From NCBI RefSeq assembly GCF_019397265.1, contig NZ_CP068985.1, positions 4,444,501 through 4,508,500 on the forward strand: DNA of 64,000 bases, written 5' to 3'. The notes under the pieces were generated by a model. That model saw nothing but the letters and a program-made list of their open reading frames with translations. It ran no database searches and was not told the DNA's origin. Below are positions 50,048 to 57,592 of this stretch, in pieces; the first letter of the stretch is position 1, and each line of letters begins with the position of its first letter. Both the position numbers and the translations under genes were made by a program. Source of the DNA: Nonomuraea coxensis DSM 45129. GTDB taxonomy: Bacteria; Actinomycetota; Actinomycetes; Streptosporangiales; Streptosporangiaceae.

Positions 50048-50845
50048 TCAGGGCATCGCGTAGCCGCCGCTGACCGAGATCACCTGGCCGGTCACCTGGC
50101 GGGCGGCGGCGGGGGAGGCGAGCCAGAGCACGGCGCCGGCGATGTCCTCGGCGGTGGTCAGCCGGCGCAGCGGCGTGGCCTTGAGCATGTGGTCGACCTG
50201 CCGCTCGTTGAAGATCGCGTCCTGGCCGCCCGCCCACAGGCTGGTGGCGCCCACGGCCTCCGGCCCCTGCGGGATGACCAGGCCGGGGCACACGACGTTG
50301 GCGCGGACGCCGTGCCGGCCGTGCTCCTTGGCGGTGGTCCTGGCCAGGGCCACGATCCCGGCCTTGGAGGCTCCGTAGACCCCCTGGCGGATCTCGCCGA
50401 ACGCCGCGTCGCTGGCGATGTAGACGAGGGCTCCGGCGCCGGCCTCGCGCATGGGCGCGAGCGCGGCCTGGGTGCCTTCGATCGCGGCGAACAGGTTGAC
50501 CTCGAAGGTGCGCTGCCACTGCGTCCGGTCGGTGTGCTCGGCGATGAACCCCGGGATGCTGATGCCCGCGTTGCTCACCAGCGCGTCGATGCCGCCCCAG
50601 AGCTCCAGGACGCGGCCGACGGCGCGGGCGGCGGCTCCCTCTCCGGCCAGGTCGGCCTGGACCACCTCGGCGGCGGCGGCGCCGCGCTCCAGCGCCTCGC
50701 CGCGGACCCGGGCGGCCTGCTCGCCGTCGAGGTCACAGATGGCGACCCGGGCGCCTTCCGCGGCGAACCCGTGCACGATCCCCCGGCCGATGTTGGAGGC
50801 GCCCCCGGTCACCAGGACTCGGGCGCCCGCGAGACCAAGATCCAT
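50048..50845 (-). CDS. Short-chain dehydrogenase/reductase
   Basis: 265 residues. TGGASNIGRG, NAGISIPGF, catalytic Ser in YIASDAAFG, YGASKAG. Head of the minus-strand operon; it is divergent from the MaoC gene at 50952, and a palindrome lies 54 bases from its start. Probably oxidises a 3-hydroxyacyl-CoA or a ring alcohol. Confidence 0.92.
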   Translation of the reverse strand: MDLGLAGARVLVTGGASNIGRGIVHGFAAEGARVAICDLDGEQAARVRGEALERGAAAAEVVQADLAGEGAAARAVGRVLELWGGIDALVSNAGISIPGFIAEHTDRTQWQRTFEVNLFAAIEGTQAALAPMREAGAGALVYIASDAAFGEIRQGVYGASKAGIVALARTTAKEHGRHGVRANVVCPGLVIPQGPEAVGATSLWAGGQDAIFNERQVDHMLKATPLRRLTTAEDIAGAVLWLASPAAARQVTGQVISVSGGYAMP

Positions 50846-50898
50846 GCAGCTGCTCTCCTTCGTACCGGGATCGGACCGGTTGTCGTCAGTTTCTTATT

Positions 50899-50910
50899 TA
50901 ATCTAGATTA
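50899..50910. promoter_or_regulatory. Candidate TetR operator in the divergent promoter
   Basis: TAATCTAGATTA, a perfect 12-base palindrome in an AT-rich patch between the two divergent operons (50846-50951). Related AT-rich palindromes lie upstream of three further genes at 54890, 55778 and 57555. Confidence 0.6.
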
Positions 50911-50951
50911 GAACACGGTACGCGAGGTGCAGCACCCACCAGGAGGAAAAC

Positions 50952-51404
50952 TTGAGGATCTTCACCACCCTGGACGAACTCGTCGAGGCGCGCGGCGAGA
51001 CACTGGGCACCAGTGACTGGCTCACGGTCGAGCAGGAGCGCGTCGACGGGTTCGCCGACGCGACCGGCGACCACCAGTGGATCCACGTCGACGTGGAGCG
51101 GGCCAAGGACGGCCCCTTCGGGGGCACGATCGCGCACGGCTTCCTCACGCTGTCGCTGCTCCCGGTCTTCTTCCAGCAGATCTACCGGGTCGACGGGGTC
51201 CGGATGGCGGTCAACTACGGGCTCAACAAGGTGCGCTTCCCCGCGCCCGCCCGGGTGGGCGCCAAGCTCCGGGCCACCTCCCGGCTCGTGGAGGTCACCC
51301 CGATGGACGGCGCGGTCCAGGCGGTGCTGTCCACGACCATCGAGGCCGAGGGCGGGCAGAAGCCGGTGTGCGTGGCCGAGTCGGTCGTGAGGTACTTCGC
51401 ATGA
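50952..51404 (+). CDS. MaoC-like (R)-specific enoyl-CoA hydratase
   Basis: 150 residues. Signature FADATGDHQWIHVD and GPFGGTIAHGFLTL, nearly the same as the protein at 14968. TTG start at 50952 with AGGAGG eight bases upstream. First gene of the plus-strand operon, overlapping the SDR by four bases. Confidence 0.92.
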   Translation: MRIFTTLDELVEARGETLGTSDWLTVEQERVDGFADATGDHQWIHVDVERAKDGPFGGTIAHGFLTLSLLPVFFQQIYRVDGVRMAVNYGLNKVRFPAPARVGAKLRATSRLVEVTPMDGAVQAVLSTTIEAEGGQKPVCVAESVVRYFA

Positions 51405-52150
51405 CCGGCACGGGACTGGTCGCGGGGCGCACCGCGATCGTGACGGGGGCCGCGCGGGGGATCGGGCTGGAGATCGCCCGCCTGCTGCGCGAGCACGGCG
51501 CCCGGGTGGTCCTGGCCGACCGGGACGCCGAGGAGGCGGCCGCCGCGGCGGCCGGGCTCGGCGACGAGGAGTCGGTGTGGTCGCGTGCCTGCGACGTCAC
51601 CGACGAGGCCCAGGTCGACGCCCTGGTCACCGAGACGGTGGAGCGCTTCGGAGCGCTGCACGTCATGGTCAACAACGCGGGCATCACCAGGGACGCCTCC
51701 CTGAGGAAGATGACCACGCAGGACTTCGACGCGGTGATCGGCGTCCATCTGCGCGGCACCTGGCTGGGCGTGCGCGCGGCCTCCGCGGTGATGCGCGAGG
51801 CCGGGACCGGCTCGATCATCAACATCTCCTCCCTGTCCGGCAAGTCCGGCAACCCCGGGCAGACCAACTACAGCGCGGCCAAGGCCGGCATCGTCGGCCT
51901 GACCAAGGCCGCGGCCAAGGAGCTGGCCCATCGCGGCGTCCGGGTCAACGCCGTCCAGCCTGGGCTGATCCGTACCGCCATGACCGAGGCGATGCCGCCC
52001 GACGTCTTCGCCGCCCGTGAGGCCGACATCCCGATGAAGCGGGCCGGCGAGCCGCGCGAGGTCGCGGGCGCGGTCCTGTTCCTCGCCTCGGACCTGGCGA
52101 GCTACATGACCGGCGCGGTGCTCGAGGTCGGCGGCGGGAGGCTCATGTGA
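51401..52150 (+). CDS. FabG-like 3-oxoacyl reductase / SDR
   Basis: 249 residues. TGAARGIG, NNAGITRDASL, Ser in NISSLSGK, Tyr/Lys in NYSAAKAG, and the PGLIRTAMTEAMP loop. Typical FabG length. Overlaps the MaoC stop (ATGA) and the next hydratase start (GTGA). Likely acts on a 3-hydroxyacyl-CoA made by the MaoC or hydratase enzymes. Confidence 0.94.
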   Translation: MTGTGLVAGRTAIVTGAARGIGLEIARLLREHGARVVLADRDAEEAAAAAAGLGDEESVWSRACDVTDEAQVDALVTETVERFGALHVMVNNAGITRDASLRKMTTQDFDAVIGVHLRGTWLGVRAASAVMREAGTGSIINISSLSGKSGNPGQTNYSAAKAGIVGLTKAAAKELAHRGVRVNAVQPGLIRTAMTEAMPPDVFAAREADIPMKRAGEPREVAGAVLFLASDLASYMTGAVLEVGGGRLM

Positions 52151-52902
52151 GCGGGGTGGTGCTGACCCGGGTGGACGGTGCGGTGGGGCACGTGGTGCTC
52201 AACCGCCCTGAGGCGATGAACGCCATCACCGTCGAGCTCGGCCGCGAGCTGGAGGAGGCGCTGGTCCGGCTCGCCGGGCAGGCCGGCGTCATCGTGGTGC
52301 GCGGGGCCGGAGGCAACTTCTCCGTCGGCGGGGACTTCCACGAGCTCGAACGGCTGCGCGCCGGGGGCCGGGAGGCGATGCGGCCGCTGTTCGAGCACTT
52401 CGGCCGGGCCTGCGCCGCCATCCCCGGGCTCCCGGTGCCGGTCGTGGCCGTGGTCGAGGGATACGCGATGGCGGGCGGGTTCGAACTGATGCAGGCCTGC
52501 GACATCGTGCTGGTGCACGAGAACGCCAAGATCGCCGACAACCACGCCCGGTTCGGGCAGGTGCCCGGCGGGGGGAGCACCCAGCGGCTGCCCCGGCTGG
52601 TCGGGCGGCAGCGCGCCCTCGCCCACATCCTCACCGGCGAGCGACTCACCGCGGCCGAGGCCGTCGCATGGGGGCTGGCCTACCGCGCGCTGCCCGCCGA
52701 CGGCTTCGACGAGGCGGTGGCCGCGTTCGTCGCGAAGCTGGCCGGCCGTGACCGTGACGCCGCGCGGCGCGTCAAGCACCTGGTGCACGCCGGCCTGGAA
52801 CTGCCTCCGGCCGAAGGGCTCGCGCTGGAGCTGGAGACCGTGCTCGACCATCTCGGCGAGGCGGCCGCGGCCGCGGGCATCGCCGCCTTCAAGGGAGCCT
52901 GA
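52147..52902 (+). CDS. Enoyl-CoA hydratase/isomerase
   Basis: 251 residues, crotonase fold. LNRPEAMNAIT, oxyanion Gly in GNFSVGGDF, VEGYAMAGGFELMQACDI, then RFGQVPGGGSTQRLPRLVG. The first catalytic Glu is replaced: FGQVPGGG where many hydratases have GxxPExG; the second position is Gly as well. So it may be an isomerase or hydrolase-like member. GTG start overlaps the SDR stop. Confidence 0.9.
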   Translation: MSGVVLTRVDGAVGHVVLNRPEAMNAITVELGRELEEALVRLAGQAGVIVVRGAGGNFSVGGDFHELERLRAGGREAMRPLFEHFGRACAAIPGLPVPVVAVVEGYAMAGGFELMQACDIVLVHENAKIADNHARFGQVPGGGSTQRLPRLVGRQRALAHILTGERLTAAEAVAWGLAYRALPADGFDEAVAAFVAKLAGRDRDAARRVKHLVHAGLELPPAEGLALELETVLDHLGEAAAAAGIAAFKGA

Positions 52903-52903
52903 C

Positions 52904-53713
52904 GTGACACGCGAACTGATCGGCTCCGGCCCGGTGCTGCTGGACCTCGACGACGACGGGGTGGCCCGCCTGCGGCTCAACCGCCCGGAGGCCTCCAACG
53001 GGATGGACGTGCCGCTCCTGCAGGGGCTCTACTCGGCGGTCATGCGCTGCCACGGCGAGCCGGACGTGCGCGCGGTGCTGCTCACCGGGGAGGGGAAGAA
53101 CTTCTGCGCCGGCGGCGACGTCAAGACCTTCGCGGCCAAGGGCGAGGCCCTGCCCGACTACCTGCGCGAGGCCACCTCGTGGCTGCAGATCTCGACCTCG
53201 GCGCTGATGCGCCTGCAGGCCCCGGTGATCGCCGCCGTGCACGGCTTCGCCGCGGGCGGCGGCGGGTTCGGCCTGGTGTGCGCGGCCGACCTGGTGATCG
53301 CCGCCGACTCCGCGAAGTTCCTGGCCGGAGCCACCCGGGTGGGCATGGCGCCCGACGGCGGCGTCTCCGTCACGCTCAGCCGGCTGGTCGGCCTGCGCAA
53401 GGCGATGGAGATCGTGCTGACGAACCCGGTGCTCACCGCCGCCGAGGCCCTGGAGATCGGCCTGATCAGCCGGGTCGTCCCCGCCGGCACCCTGGCCGAC
53501 GAGGGGCTCGCGCTGGCCCGGGAGCTCGCCGGCGGCGCCCCCAAGGCCCTGGCGGCCGCCAAGCGCCTGATCTGGGACGGTCTCGGGGCGAACGTCGAGG
53601 CCAGGCTGCCCGAGGAGGCCCGCACGGTCGCCGAGCTCTCCGGGACGCGGGACGCGCGCGAGGGCCTGGCCGCCGTCATCGAACGCAGAAGCCCACGCTT
53701 CACCGGCCGCTGA
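52904..53713 (+). CDS. Enoyl-CoA hydratase/isomerase
   Basis: 269 residues, crotonase fold. LNRPEASNGMDVPLL, GKNFCAGGDVKTF, VHGFAAGGGGFGLVCAADLV, RVGMAPDGGVSVTLSRLVG. At the second acidic position it has Asp (PDGG). Starts one base after the preceding hydratase stop, with AAGGGAG upstream. Last gene of the operon; a hairpin follows. Confidence 0.92.
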   Translation: MTRELIGSGPVLLDLDDDGVARLRLNRPEASNGMDVPLLQGLYSAVMRCHGEPDVRAVLLTGEGKNFCAGGDVKTFAAKGEALPDYLREATSWLQISTSALMRLQAPVIAAVHGFAAGGGGFGLVCAADLVIAADSAKFLAGATRVGMAPDGGVSVTLSRLVGLRKAMEIVLTNPVLTAAEALEIGLISRVVPAGTLADEGLALARELAGGAPKALAAAKRLIWDGLGANVEARLPEEARTVAELSGTRDAREGLAAVIERRSPRFTGR

Positions 53714-53714
53714 C

Positions 53715-53735
53715 GCCCGCCCGGTGAGGGCGGGC
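53715..53735. terminator. Terminator hairpin between convergent genes
   Basis: GCCCGCCC, loop GGTGA, GGGCGGGC: a perfect 8-base stem just after the hydratase stop (53713). A second, weaker CCGCC/GGCGG hairpin follows at about 53744. Confidence 0.6.
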
Positions 53736-53762
53736 TGACCGGCCGCCACGCGGCGGTCGCGG

Positions 53763-53822
53763 TCAGGACGGCGCGCAGGTCCTCAGGACGGCGCGCAGGT
53801 CCTCAGGACGGCGCGTAGGTCC
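53763..53822. repeat. Three tandem 20-base repeats over a stop codon
   Basis: The unit tcaggacggcgcgcaggtcc occurs at 53763, 53783 and 53803 (the third with C-to-T at one site). The third copy holds the stop and last codons of the metallo-beta-lactamase gene on the minus strand; the first two repeat that stop beyond the gene. Confidence 0.85.
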
Positions 53823-54831
53823 GGACGCCGTCCTGGTCGGCGGCGGCGAGCACGCCCTGGTCGGCGAGGACGTCCAGATGGGCGTCGGTCTCCAGCACGG
53901 CCAGCATCTGCCCCATCACGTCGAGGTCGTCCAGCCTGCGCGCGCGGCGGGTCCACGGCAGCGCGGCCGCCACCTCGTACGCCGTCCGCGCCCCGGACCT
54001 CACCTCGCGGGCGGCGGCCTCCAGCCGCTCCTCGTGATGGACCAGCAGCTCCTCGACCCGGGTGTGGACGCTGGGGGTGACCGGCCCGTGCGCGGGCAGC
54101 AGCAGCGCGTCGGGCATCCCCTGGAGCAGCCGGAGGGAGTCGAGGTAGCTGCGCAGCGGCTTGGCCGAGGGGACGACCTCCAGCCCGAGGGACGGGGTGA
54201 TGTGCGGGAGCACGTGGTCACCGGCGAAGAGCAGGCCGGCCGCGGCGTCGCGCAGCACGACGTGCCCCCTGGTGTGCCCGGGCGTGGCCAGCACGTCGAG
54301 CTCGACCGCTCCGAGACGGACCCGCTCGCCGTCGTCCAGCCAGCTGTCGGGGAACTGCCACGGCATGTCCCGCTCGTGGGAGGAGAGCTCCAGGGTGGCG
54401 ACGCGGCCGGCGAGCGCGGGGGCGCCGCAGGCGCGCAGCAGCTCGATCTGGCGGGGGTAGAGGCCCTTCGCGGGGTCGAACGCCTCGACGCAGGGGCGTT
54501 CGCCGCGCCCGAGCCGCACCCGGGAGCCGAACGCGCCGCGCAGCGCCAGGGCCTGGGAGTAGTGGTCCCAGTGGGCGTGGGTCACCAGGACGCAGGCGAC
54601 GTCCGCCAGGTGGTGCCCGAGCGTGGAGAGGGCGTGGGCCAGCGACTTCTCGGTCTCCGGCATGGCCCAGCCGGAGTCGATGACCACCGGCCCCTCGGGG
54701 CTCTCGATCACGTAGGCGTTGACCGCGTGCAGGTCCTTGGAGGGCAGCGGCAGCGGCACGCGGTGCACTCCCGGCTTCACCAGGTGGGCGCCCGGCTCGG
54801 TCCAGTCCTCGGGCTGCTCGCCGATCGTCAT
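53803..54831 (-). CDS. Metallo-beta-lactamase-fold hydrolase
   Basis: 342 residues. Metal motif THAHWDHYSQA (HxHxDH), then LATPGHTRGH, AGDHVLPHI, and a C-terminal winged-helix-like part (about 280-330), the LACTB2 arrangement. It could hydrolyse a thioester, ester or lactone. The ATG at 54831 follows GAGGAG. Divergent from the hydratase at 54924, with an AT-rich palindrome between. Confidence 0.9.
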   Translation of the reverse strand: MTIGEQPEDWTEPGAHLVKPGVHRVPLPLPSKDLHAVNAYVIESPEGPVVIDSGWAMPETEKSLAHALSTLGHHLADVACVLVTHAHWDHYSQALALRGAFGSRVRLGRGERPCVEAFDPAKGLYPRQIELLRACGAPALAGRVATLELSSHERDMPWQFPDSWLDDGERVRLGAVELDVLATPGHTRGHVVLRDAAAGLLFAGDHVLPHITPSLGLEVVPSAKPLRSYLDSLRLLQGMPDALLLPAHGPVTPSVHTRVEELLVHHEERLEAAAREVRSGARTAYEVAAALPWTRRARRLDDLDVMGQMLAVLETDAHLDVLADQGVLAAADQDGVRTYAPS

Positions 54832-54889
54832 GGGCGTCTCCTCACTGCTGGGGTCTTGTCTCGCGGTCCTGGTCACAGCTACTCTATTA

Positions 54890-54907
54890 TTTGAAATTAG
54901 ATTCAAA
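54890..54907. promoter_or_regulatory. Candidate operator, interrupted palindrome
   Basis: TTTGAA-ATTAGA-TTCAAA in an AT-rich patch in the 92-base gap between the divergent hydrolase and hydratase genes. Similar in kind to the sites at 50899, 55778 and 57555. Confidence 0.5.
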
Positions 54908-54923
54908 AACCTGGGTAGGCAAT

Positions 54924-55718
54924 ATGTCGCAGAAGGCGGAGGCCGGCGATGCCTGCGTTCTCGTCGCGGATCGCGGTGCCGTACGGGTGCTGACACTCAA
55001 CCGGCCCCGCCGGCGCAACGCCATCGACCTCGAACTGCGGGTCGTGCTGGCCGAGCGGATCGAGGAGGCGATGGCCGACGCCGGGGTGCGGGTGATCGTG
55101 CTGACCGGGGCGGGAGGCGTCTTCTGCTCCGGCGGCGACATCTCGACCATGAGCCGCCAGCCCGCCGAGCGGACCCGCCCGCGGGCGGAGGCCGCGCAGC
55201 GCATCGTGCGCGCGATCTGGTCCGGCCCCAAGCCCGTGCTCGCGGCGGTCGAGGGCTTCGCCTTCGGGGCCGGCGCGGCGCTGGCTCTGGCCTGCGACCA
55301 GGTGGTCGCCGCCTCGGACGCCACGTTCAACCCGACGTTCACGCGCGTGGGGCTCGCCGGTGACCTCGGCGTCTTCTGGTCCCTGCGCCGCCGTGCCGGG
55401 CTCGCCGCCGCGCGACGGCTGCTCATGCTGCCCCGGGCGGTCGGCGGAGCCGAAGCGGTGGAGATGGGGCTGGCCGACGTCCTGGCCGAGCCCGGTGCGG
55501 CGCTCGAGACCGCGCTGGCGGACGCCGAGCGGCTCGCCGCCGGGCCGCCGCTGGCTCTCGCCGCCATCAAGGAACTGCTCGTCGCGGGGCCGTCCGACCC
55601 CTACGAGGTGCTCGCGCGCGAGGTCGACAACCAGGTTCGCCTGTTCGACACCGACGACTTCGCCGAGGGGGTGGCCGCCTTCCACGAACGCCGCCCGCCG
55701 ATCTTCCGCGGCAGGTAG
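54924..55718 (+). CDS. Enoyl-CoA hydratase/isomerase
   Basis: 264 residues. LNRPRRRNAID, oxyanion loop GVFCSGGDISTM, VEGFAFGAGAALALACDQVV, RVGLAGDLGVFWSLRRRAG. At the second acidic site it has Asp-Leu-Gly. ATG at 54924; no strong ribosome site (GTAGG five bases upstream). Third crotonase in this region, so each probably has its own substrate. Confidence 0.9.
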   Translation: MSQKAEAGDACVLVADRGAVRVLTLNRPRRRNAIDLELRVVLAERIEEAMADAGVRVIVLTGAGGVFCSGGDISTMSRQPAERTRPRAEAAQRIVRAIWSGPKPVLAAVEGFAFGAGAALALACDQVVAASDATFNPTFTRVGLAGDLGVFWSLRRRAGLAAARRLLMLPRAVGGAEAVEMGLADVLAEPGAALETALADAERLAAGPPLALAAIKELLVAGPSDPYEVLAREVDNQVRLFDTDDFAEGVAAFHERRPPIFRGR

Positions 55719-55777
55719 CACCGTCCCGGCCGCAGGGGCGCTCCACGGCGACGGCCGCAGACGACCCCTTATTTTTT

Positions 55778-55789
55778 TAATTCGAATTA
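55778..55789. promoter_or_regulatory. Candidate operator, palindrome
   Basis: TAATTCGAATTA, a perfect 12-base palindrome after a run of seven T's (55772-55778), in the 156-base gap before the acyl-CoA ligase gene at 55875. Similar AT-rich core to 50899. Confidence 0.5.
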
Positions 55790-55874
55790 TGTAACCTGAG
55801 TCACCCTCGCCCGCCGGCCCTTGTCGCCGGTGCTCCTGCGGCGTGGGTAGCTTCGTACCAGGAGGGTGTGACCT

Positions 55875-57518
55875 GTGACCACTGACCGCAATGCCGGCTC
55901 GACGGTGGCGCTGCCGCTCAGCGAGTCCCTGTGGCCGCGCGACACCAGCGTGGCCCTGATCGATCACACCGTCGGCTCCCTGCTCGCCGAGCGGGCCCGT
56001 ACCCATGCCGGCACCCTCGCCCTCGTGGGTCACGCGCACGGCACGGGGGAGGAGCGCCGGCTCAGCTACGCGCAGCTGTACGCCGAGGCGCGGCGGGTGG
56101 CCGCCGGCCTGGCGAAGCTGGCCGAGCCGGGCGAGCACGTCGCGATCTGGGCGCCCAACGTCGTGGAGTGGCCGATCATCGAGTACGGCGCCGCGCTGGC
56201 CGGCGTGGTCCTGGTGGCGCTGAACCCGGTGCTGCGCCCCGACGAGCTCCGCTACGCGCTGAACCACTCGCGTGCCGTGGTGCTGCTGCACGCCGACCGC
56301 AGCCGCGACTACGACCTGGCCGCGGTCGCGTCCGAGGTCGCCCCCGGCTGCCCCGCGCTGCGGCACACGATCAGCCTCTCCGACCGGGAGCGCTGGACCG
56401 CCGAGCCGGGGGACTGGTCCGGTCCGGAGATCGACCCGGACTCCGCGGTCATGCTGCAGTACACCTCGGGCACGACCGGCAGGCCCAAGGGCGTCCTGCT
56501 GTCGCACCGGGCCCTGGTCAACGTGGCGAAGCTGACCGTGGAGACCGCCGAGGTGCCCGCCGGGGCGGTGTGCGCCGCGCCGCTGCCCATGTTCCACACC
56601 GCCGCGTGCGTGATCTCCACGCTCGGGCCGCTGTGGCTGGGCGGCACCATGCTCCTGGTCGAGAAGTTCGAGCCCGCCGGGGTGCTGCGCCTCATCGAGC
56701 GGGAGGGGGCCACGGTCCTGTTCTACGTGCCGACGATCCTGATCGCCGTGCTGGAGGCCGCCCGCGCCGGAGCGGGGCCGACGCCGCGGCTGACCGCCGT
56801 GGTGGGCGGCGGGGCGAACGTCCCCGGCCCGGTGATCGACGCCGTCGCGCGGGAGTTCGGCGCCTCGGTGCACAACCTGTTCGGGCAGACCGAGCTGGCC
56901 CCGGTGCTCACCCTGACCCGCAAGTCGGACACGCCCGAGGACCTGGTCACCACCGTGGGGCGGCCCATACCGCAGGTCGACTGCAAGATCGCGGACCCGG
57001 TCACCGGAGAGGTGCGGCCGCTGGGCGTCGAGGGCGAGATCTGCGCCCGCGGCTACCAGCAGATGATCGAGTACTTCGACGACCCCCAGGCGACCGCGCT
57101 GGCCGTCGACGCCGAGGGCTGGGTGCACACCGGCGACCTCGGCACCATGGACGATCGGGGCGTCGTCACCGTCACCGGCAGGCTCAAGGACCTGATCATC
57201 CGTGGCGGCGAGAACATCGCCCCGGCCGAGATCGAGTCGTGCCTCATGGCGCACGAGGCCGTGGTGGACGCCGCGGTCGTGGGCGTCCCGGACGACCGGT
57301 GGGGGGAGACGGTCGGCGCGGCGGTCGTGCTGCGCGCGCCCGCGAGCGCGGAGCTCAAGGAGGAGCTGGCCGCCCACTGCCGGGCGCGGCTGTCGCCGTA
57401 CAAGGTGCCGCAGCACTGGTACTTCACCGAGGGCCTGCCGCTCACCGCGACCGGCAAGACGCACAAGCCCACGCTCAGGTCGTCCATCGCGGACGGCGTG
57501 CTGAAGCCGGCCGGCTGA
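55875..57518 (+). CDS. Acyl-CoA ligase (AMP-forming)
   Basis: 547 residues. P-loop LQYTSGTTGRPKGVLL, HNLFGQTE, hinge Asp in WVHTGDLGTMDDRG, VTGRLKDLIIRGGENIAPAE, catalytic Lys in LTATGKTHKPTLR. Long-/medium-chain or aromatic acid ligase; substrate unknown. GTG at 55875 with GGAGGGTG upstream. A second ligase follows at 57593, so two different acids, or an acid and its side-chain product, may be activated. Confidence 0.93.
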   Translation: MTTDRNAGSTVALPLSESLWPRDTSVALIDHTVGSLLAERARTHAGTLALVGHAHGTGEERRLSYAQLYAEARRVAAGLAKLAEPGEHVAIWAPNVVEWPIIEYGAALAGVVLVALNPVLRPDELRYALNHSRAVVLLHADRSRDYDLAAVASEVAPGCPALRHTISLSDRERWTAEPGDWSGPEIDPDSAVMLQYTSGTTGRPKGVLLSHRALVNVAKLTVETAEVPAGAVCAAPLPMFHTAACVISTLGPLWLGGTMLLVEKFEPAGVLRLIEREGATVLFYVPTILIAVLEAARAGAGPTPRLTAVVGGGANVPGPVIDAVAREFGASVHNLFGQTELAPVLTLTRKSDTPEDLVTTVGRPIPQVDCKIADPVTGEVRPLGVEGEICARGYQQMIEYFDDPQATALAVDAEGWVHTGDLGTMDDRGVVTVTGRLKDLIIRGGENIAPAEIESCLMAHEAVVDAAVVGVPDDRWGETVGAAVVLRAPASAELKEELAAHCRARLSPYKVPQHWYFTEGLPLTATGKTHKPTLRSSIADGVLKPAG

Positions 57519-57526
57519 CCGGCGTC

Positions 57527-57544
57527 CGTGCGGGGATCCGCACG
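57527..57544 (+). terminator. Hairpin after the first ligase gene
   Basis: CGTGCGG, loop GGAT, CCGCACG: a 7-base stem nine bases after the ligase stop, right before the next promoter region. Confidence 0.5.
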
Positions 57545-57554
57545 CCTTGACGAA

Positions 57555-57573
57555 TTAATCTAATTAAGATTAA
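57555..57573. promoter_or_regulatory. Candidate operator, interrupted palindrome
   Basis: TTAATCT-AATTA-AGATTAA; the outer bases GAATTA (57552-57557) and TAATTC (57575-57580) are also complementary. It uses the same TAATCT/AGATTA half-site as the palindrome at 50899, spread by five bases. It lies 20 bases before the ligase start. Confidence 0.6.
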
Positions 57574-57592
57574 ATAATTCTAGGAGGGTCAC

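Noticed and set aside
54903..57464. Minus-strand open frame of about 850 codons
   Set aside because: Antisense to a hydratase and a ligase with full motifs on the plus strand; composition is low-complexity.
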